Source: Branchiostoma floridae
Lineage: Eukaryota; Chordata; Leptocardii; Amphioxiformes; Branchiostomatidae
Assembly (NCBI RefSeq): GCF_000003815.2
Contig: NC_049988.1
Location: 4,490,197-4,554,196 of the forward strand
Direction of reading: 5' to 3'
Length of the DNA: 64,000 nt
Shown here in pieces: positions 58,530-64,000 of this stretch (its first letter is position 1; every line of letters begins with the position of its first letter). Below the pieces are notes generated by a model. It made no database searches. It was not told where the DNA came from and was given only the letters and a program-made list of their open reading frames with translations. The translations under genes and the position numbers were made by a program.

Positions 58530-60450
58530 GTTAACACAAAGGAAGTTTTCATAACAGTGGATTTTGTGTTTATTTTTTGTGACATGGAGCAACAGGTACA
58601 CAGTTGGTTTCCGGTCTCTTTGACAGGTTCATTAATCATTGCCGTGCTAATTAGACAAATTAGGAGTAGATCACAAAAGGTCCATTGTAGAGAATAATGT
58701 TTGATGAATAATCAGGAAAAAAAGCAAGACTTTGCTCATGAAAAAAATAAAAACATTCACGGACATTTTATTAGAAGATAGTGAACCTTCAAACGAAATG
58801 TTCACAAGAAGAAAAAGATAGGCACCATTTTTTGTCCTGCTAAAACATTCCTGCTTATTTTTGCCTGAGGGTAGGTAAGATTTTCTTTGTAAACAATTCA
58901 TATTTATTAGAAAAATAACTGTTCTTCGCTCAACAAGTCTGTCAGATTTTGTTTATAAGACAATTGCTTTGAGATATTTTCCCTTGCTTGATCTTTTTAT
59001 AAATCCCCTTGCCCCAAATACGTATGTTATCCTACGTTAAATTGTCGTCATGTATTTGACCTCTCTCCCCTTTTTACAATGTGTAACAATCCGTTATCTT
59101 CTGTTATTACCCTGTGGCTATTCTAGCTGACGTCACCACACTGATGATTATGTACTTGTAGCCTCAGGGACTTGCGAAAGCTCTGTTTGTGCGATACTCG
59201 TGCAATTACCATGCCTTGTCCGGGCTAAAATTAGGTTTTCATGTCCGATCCTTTATCTCGTCCAAGGATATTCTGAAAGGTACTCAAGGTTGGCATTTAG
59301 GTCTCTCTAAGGTGGGAAGTTACTGATAACACTGTGGGAGCGATTTTGCTTGGGGGCACGACTGTACTACAGCACAGGAGGTCATGATTTTTGACTGGGG
59401 CAAATTTGTTTGTGGCAAGATTACACGGATCCAAAGAACTTTTAAATGCTAAAATATATTAAATCCATGTCTTTTTTGATCTGTAAATGAAAAGAAGTTG
59501 ATTGCATTATGATACAAGAAACATGTAGAAAATAATGTATTCATTAATCATTTGTTTATTTTGTTGTTGTTTTGATCAGTGGCGAAATTATAATCCTCGG
59601 CACAAGTAGCTCGATAGACATTGTATAGGGTCAAATATTGTTACAGTAACATTCTATGGTAAAGATGGTATTATTGTAATTTTATAAGATCATTTTTTTG
59701 TCTGCTTTTGAAAAGTTGGCTAAGTAATAGGTCTCTACTGTCTGACCTCGATTCCTTTGTTTATAAAACTGTTCAATTATCTTCAATTGGGTCAAGAAAC
59801 TGACCTAGTTGTAACGTAAAATCTGCGTAACATGGCAGGACAACAAGTCTGGGAAGTCTAACGGACATTTTTGTCCGAGTGTGGCCAATGTCCTTTCGAC
59901 CGCTACTTCATTTTTTAGAGAAAAGTTCTCAGGTAAATGTGACAGTGGTCAAATGTTATGGGGCTGTCAATAGGAAAGCATGTTTAAGTTAGAACTGAAA
60001 CAAGGCTTTATAAAGGTACCCATATTTCAATCCTAAAAATTCTTCTCCACAAGAAAATCACATGGGTCTACTTTGTAACCATTCAAAGAAACGGGGTTCA
60101 ATCTTCTAAAAAATCCAGGAAAAGCTCTCTTTATGAAAGAAACCTCACCTTTGACCCCTGGAGTTTTTTTTTTCCATATCTATCTGCAGGCACCAATAAC
60201 TCAAATCTGTCCTTACATGAACAAAACCCTTTAGATTACATTAAAATCTTTTAAGAAAAATAAGGAGTTTCAAGGATTTTTAGTGGCAATATGATTGCAT
60301 TCTCACTTTGGAGCCTCAACTCCGCAACCGAACTCTGACGTCAGCCATATAGAGTCGATTTGTACTTTGTAGACCCTCCCCCCCCCCTAAAAAAATGTTG
60401 GTAGTCCAGATTGGATAAATTTTGGTCCAACAAAACAGTCAATTACGTCT
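58530..60450. other. Unassigned stretch
   Basis: No gene recognised. TGACGTCA at 59128 and 60336. Poly-C near 60379. Confidence 0.45.
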
Positions 60451-60454
60451 AAAG

Positions 60455-60652
60455 ATGCACTCTCACTGCAGTTGCGTCACTGCACTGAAAAATACTCAAC
60501 GAATTTCAGAGATAAAGAACAAGTTTTCTTAGGGTATTATGTCGTCTTCTAAGTCATACTTTTACGTACTACGCAATATCTAAATTATAAGAAATCAGAG
60601 AAAATAACCAAACAGTGACGCAAGCTTGACGCAAGTGCAGTAAGAGGGCACC
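60455..60652. mobile_element. Candidate MITE with GTGCMCTCTYACTGCA ends
   Basis: ATGCACTCTCACTGCAGTTG at the left pairs with CAAGTGCAGTAAGAGGGCAC at the right, with repeated TGCGTCA/TGACGCA words. No clear target duplication. Confidence 0.5.
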
Positions 60653-61017
60653 TTGAGTGATGTGACTGTTATGTTTGAACAAGGCACAAACATGCAGCAT
60701 TTTGTATAGGAGGTTCTTCAGTTCAGAAGCCCCTTGTTGAAAGTGTGTCCCTTTGACCCATCAGCCATGCATAGATCAAACATATTAACGTCAGCTTCCC
60801 TTTGTTGCGTACCGGAAGAAAAATCACCTTCCTGTCTTGGAAGACGGGAGGGAGTTTTCTGGGAAGGCAGTAGTGTTGTTATTCCATAAGGGAGGTTGAT
60901 TACATGTATGTCCACTCAAATGTAGATCAATTTACGCAGTCTTGATTGCTGGCAATTTCAAGTGAAAAGAAATACAGCTACGGTGCCCTAAATCGCCGTT
61001 TGTCAGCGGAACCTCTA

Positions 61018-61711
61018 CAGGGCTCGAAATTCATTTTTGGGATTAGGTGCACTAGTGCACCCAGCTTTAAAAAACTGGGTGCACCAAAAAATTTTTGGGT
61101 GCACCACTAAAATATAAGTAATAACATAATTATAAAACATAGTTACAAGCTATCAAATTCTAAAGTACCATGACAGACATTTCCATCATCTTTCTAACTT
61201 AGATGTCAAGAATATGTTGTTTACTAGCAGGGCTTTAGCCAGCTCGAAATCTTTTTCCGTCAGCCAATTACAATCGTCGAGAAAACCGCGAAAATTAATT
61301 AGAAGGACTGAACTGAGACCTTGAAAAACGGGTTTTAATGAGATTATCGTATGGGAAAGGGCGCCGACACACATTGTCAACAATCATAACAATAGCAAAA
61401 CAAACAGTGTGTGGCTTTTACGGCCGTGGACGGCGTCCCCAAGCCGCCTGTAGCTTCCACCAAGGATTTTTGTCCGTCAAGGTTGACGGATTGGTTTTAA
61501 AATTTTTCTGTCAGACGCAGCACATTTCTGTCAATTGAAGGAAAAACGGACGCTGGCTAGAGCCCTGGTTACTAGTATACTTTGATATCTTACATACATA
61601 AACCTAGGAAAATATTTGGGTGCATCCTGTGCACCCACAGAAAAAAATTGGGTGCACAGCTCCAATTTTGGGTGCACCTGGGTTCACATGCACCCAGTAT
61701 TTCGAGCCCTG
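61018..61711 (+). mobile_element. CAGGGCTCGAAATA MITE, GGGTGCACC subfamily, complete with nested insert
   Basis: Exact 5-bp duplication CTCTA (61013-61017, 61712-61716). Ends CAGGGCTCGAAATTCATTT and GTATTTCGAGCCCTG. It is interrupted by the hAT-like element at 61228-61567; without it the element is about 350 bp. Confidence 0.9.
61228..61567 (-). mobile_element. hAT-like MITE, CAGGGCTCTAGC ends, copy 2 (nested)
   Basis: Flanks TTTACTAG and GTTACTAG agree at seven of eight bases. Read on the minus strand it aligns closely with 37408-37751, for example CTTGACGGACAAAAATCCTT. Confidence 0.88.
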
Positions 61712-61716
61712 CTCTA

Positions 61717-62495
61717 TCAGTACCTTTTTTTACCTTCCCAGAATTCATCAATACACATCCAAAGATACACATCCTAGATGACCCTTGAATTAAATCAATG
61801 ATTTGTTGTATTTGTTATGTTACCTTTGATTATATATAGTAACTGGTACAATATCATCAGTACATTTTCATTGTCTTCAAGTGTCAACAGATTTCAAGTG
61901 GTACATGAAAAAGTCTGATTTTTGTACAGCTTTGTAAATTGTGTGATAAACATTGTTGCAAAGATTCACTTCAAAAATTGTGCCCAATTTTTACCAAACA
62001 GCAGTGTTTTTCTGAAAACACTATTGATTGATGATGTTATACTACTTGTGCATCAGAAAAACACAAATGCACCAAAAAGCACCCAAAGTAAAGAAAAGGA
62101 TATTTGTCAACAATTATTACAAAAACATTAAACACAACCAGTTGATGTATCCAAGCTTTAACCAAACATAACCAAGTTTTAAAAGTCAATTTTCAAGACA
62201 GCCCAGTTGATAACATAAAAGGCCACTATTTTTTTCCTTTGATAATTTTGATAATGAATTTGTAAAAACGAAAAGCCCAGAGCATTTTTGTCATAACCGA
62301 TAAACTGCCTTAAGGCCTATCAAATGTATGACTGAAATGTACAGTATACAAATGTACATATATAGCTACTGTGAGTTATAGGTACTAGCACTAAATTTTA
62401 GGTACAAGAACTTGGCAGCTACCACTGACTTTGCCACAGTGCTTATTTTTCCTTGTCTCACGGTTTGTTTGTTCTTGTGTTGCTTTTTTCTGTAG
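61717..62495. other. Unassigned stretch before the exon
   Basis: AT-rich, no repeat recognised. The last 40 bases are pyrimidine-rich and form the acceptor. Confidence 0.5.
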
Positions 62496-62931
62496 GAAGA
62501 GATCCTGCCGTCATCTTGTTGGACCTTTGTCCCGCTTGAATCCACGTGAGAATTATTCTGCAACATTTCCAAGGAGACCCGGACGCAAAAGACTGGACCT
62601 TGCTGTAGCTAGCTTACCTCACCTGTGGTAGTTAGCGGACTTTACTGCGGCATTCCTTCAACGTGAACGATAGTTAGCAAAGCCGAACTGGACATCGCGT
62701 GCCAACCGTTCTCGGAGTAGTTAGCAAAACTGGAGCAACCGTTTTGTTACGGTTTGAAGAAACGTGTGAAACCCAGCTGTCGTGTGCACGCTAGCAGGCC
62801 TGGACTGAAACTGGCAGACTTTCCGCAGTTTGAAGAAGATATACGCCAATACGCTGGCTTGTTAAACAAATAAGACGAGAGACGGCAAGCTCTTGGCTGA
62901 CCTGGTAGAATGGAGGGGCCCGAACATCCAG
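62496..62931 (+). other. 5' exon of unidentified gene (5'UTR plus first coding bases)
   Basis: A pyrimidine-rich stretch ending in TTCTGTAG at 62495 looks like a splice acceptor, and a GT donor follows at 62932-62933. The roughly 414 bases before 62910 contain no ATG in any frame, as expected of a real 5' leader. The exon ends with the first seven codons and one base of the next (phase 1). It is unique, moderately GC-rich sequence, unlike the repeat-rich flanks. It may instead be a first exon with its own promoter, since no TATA box is visible. The upstream partner is inferred to be the candidate exon ending at 11655, which only transcript data can confirm. Confidence 0.62.
62910..62931 (+). 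CDS. First coding exon of unidentified protein (start codon exon)
   Basis: ATG at 62910 has A at -3 and G at +4 (strong Kozak context). An in-frame TGA at 62898-62900 closes the frame upstream, and it is the first ATG of the exon. The codons read MEGPEHP plus one base, followed by a GGTAGG donor, so the intron is phase 1. Splicing to 63889 restores an open frame with no stop to the window edge. No family is recognised from these residues. The start is rich in Gly, Pro and Glu with no signal peptide, so a cytoplasmic or nuclear protein is likely. Confidence 0.62.
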
Positions 62932-63100
62932 GTAGGGTATTTTTCTATCCATATATTTTGAATTAATCGATAAATCAAAGATGTAAGTAGAAAAGCAAAA
63001 GCAGAATGTTTGTTTCAACAGTTCGCTATTTGTTTTGACACTGTCTTGAAGTAATTCTCCTTAGTTTTAAAAGTCATTTAGCTTTGTTCATATACATGTA

Positions 63101-63286
63101 GTAGTACAACTTGGAAGCCGTTTAATTGCACACCCCATTTGCCAGTGTATTTCGTGCAATTATCCAAATGGTACAATAAAGCAAAGTTATTTTGCTGGAC
63201 CACACCACCGTGGAATTGGGGGATTTCATGCAATTAACAGAAGTGTGTGATTATCCGGTGTGCAATTAACTGGCTTCTACTGTAGT
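63101..63286. mobile_element. MITE with GGAAGCCGTTTAATTGCAC-like ends
   Basis: The left GGAAGCCGTTTAATTGCACA pairs with TGTGCAATTAACTGGCTTC at the right, with TACAAC and CTGTAG outside. The layout resembles pogo/Tigger MITEs. About 180 bp in the coding-region intron. Confidence 0.7.
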
Positions 63287-63415
63287 TGTAGCAATGCCAA
63301 TATTTGATCATACTGCTATAGGGGTCCATGACACGGGTAACAAAAGAAATTTTATTATTTTTTAAGTATTTTCATATTTTAAAATGCTTTTATATTTCTA
63401 ATATTGGCTTGTAAT

Positions 63416-63633
63416 TAATGCTAGTTCACCTTTATCCGCGGGATGACCTTTATCCATTGTCTTTACAAACAGCACTTTTAGGAGTATTAAGTCTGCGGAC
63501 AGTGGTTTCAAATTTGCAACAATTTCAAAATGTTTCGATTTGAAATCGTCCGTCAACTTCATATCCCTACATACGCTTTTTTTTTACAAACAACGGATAT
63601 AGGTCACCCTCGGATAAAGGTGAACCAGCCTTA
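63416..63633. mobile_element. TTCACCTTTATCCG-type MITE, copy 3
   Basis: Ends TAATGCTAGTTCACCTTTAT and AAAGGTGAACCAGCCTTA. The core TTTCAAATTTGC matches the 45796 copy in reverse. Confidence 0.85.
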
Positions 63634-63888
63634 CATGTATATTGCATGTGTGTTGTCTTTGTATCTGAAGAATTTAGACAAATAATTGAGATTATATTAT
63701 AACCTCTGGCATGTTGTGGGTAATAACCTTTGATTTTCCTTAGTTTTGTATTGTTTGATCTAAATAAATAATGCATGTCTCATCATGATATTTTTTGTTC
63801 AATACTAATTGCATGTTTTTCGTTCATTTGACCCCCCCACCCCCTCCCCTCTACAAAGGGTCAAATGTTCGTTTTATGGCTCCGACAG

Positions 63889-64000
63889 GGGAGCCCGGGC
63901 CGCGGATCATTCCCGAGGGGATGGTGATCGACGGGCGCGAGCAGCAGGGTAGCGCGGGAGGCGAGGTCGAAGACCGTTTGAACTACATCAAGCAGCAACA
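63889..64000 (+). CDS. Second coding exon of the same gene, running off the window
   Basis: The exon follows CGACAG, with a long C/T tract 30-60 bases upstream. Joined to the base at 62931 it reads GEPGPRIIPEGMVIDG, then REQQGSAGGEVEDRLNYIKQQ split over the rest, open to base 64000. GC content is high, with CpG-rich third positions (CGG, GCG, GGC), in sharp contrast to the intron. The last dozen residues are charged and could begin a helix or coiled coil, but too little is present to assign a domain. A second acceptor 30 nt upstream (after AAAG at 63858) keeps the same frame and would add ten residues. An ATG at 63876 is also in frame. The product is not recognised. Confidence 0.65.

Larger units (their letters stand above)
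11656..62495 (+). other. Inferred giant first intron (about 51 kb)
   Basis: Between the two candidate exons I found no plus-strand open frame with coding character. The content is transposons, satellites and unique AT-rich DNA. Treating it as one intron is the simplest reading but is inference. Small exons or a nested gene could be hidden in it, and the N gap at 45664-45763 cannot be read. Confidence 0.35.
62932..63888 (+). other. Intron 1 of the coding region
   Basis: This GT...AG intron of 957 bases is phase 1. It is AT-rich with stops in all frames and carries two MITEs (63101-63286 and 63416-63633), consistent with non-coding DNA. The 3' end has the C-rich tract that defines the acceptor. 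Confidence 0.6.

Overview
The window looks like a euchordate invertebrate genome, most likely amphioxus (Branchiostoma). I infer this from intron-rich, AT-leaning, transposon-dense DNA with many short palindromic DNA transposons (MITEs), tRNA-derived SINEs and LINE tails, and no bacterial-style gene packing. I could not search a database, so the species call is recognition, not proof. There is one 100-base N gap at 45664-45763.

Almost all of the 64 kb is non-coding. The only convincing protein-coding sequence is at the right edge, on the plus strand. An exon at about 62496-62931 contains no upstream ATG until an ATG in strong context at 62910. An in-frame stop lies 9 nt before that ATG, and the exon ends in a GT donor. 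It joins in frame to an exon from 63889 to past the window end, giving 44 codons of an unidentified protein. A promoter-like, CpG-rich segment at about 11439-11655 has a MEF2 site, an inverted CCAAT box, a TCACGTGA E-box, a YY1-type AAGATGGCGG site and a GTAAGT donor. It is a good candidate for a non-coding first exon of the same gene. If so, 11656-62495 is one intron of about 51 kb and most of the window is its transposon load.

Layout. 0-11.4 kb: GT and TTCTA microsatellites, two GGTACCGG MITEs, LINE 3' ends, a Mutator-like MITE with an exact 9-bp target duplication, and two promoter-like patches (an RFX X-box at 3692, and paired CREs with a TATA box at 5618-5669). 11.4-25.6 kb: candidate first exon, then MITEs of several families, SINEs and LINE tails. 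25.6-31.9 kb: a 6.27 kb nested composite, a 1.23 kb element carrying a 5.04 kb element. Its unfilled sister copy lies inverted at 46465-47697 and shows the exact insertion point. 34-39 kb: more MITEs, including one that splits a perfect hairpin. 39.7-44.8 kb: a satellite of about 170 bp per unit, interrupted by a 1.84 kb hAT-like element with a perfect 8-bp duplication. 50.7-54.9 kb: three unrelated tandem arrays close together. 55-62 kb: mostly unique sequence with a local excess of TGACGTCA sites. 62.5-64 kb: the gene's first coding exons.

The strongest new-looking signal is a transposon lineage with CAGGGCTCGAAATA-like ends. Its three subfamilies keep the same skeleton, but the repeated subterminal word has changed as a set (ACCTGCAC, GGGTGCACC or GGTTGCAC). 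Four copies of two subfamilies are flanked by exact 5-bp target duplications.
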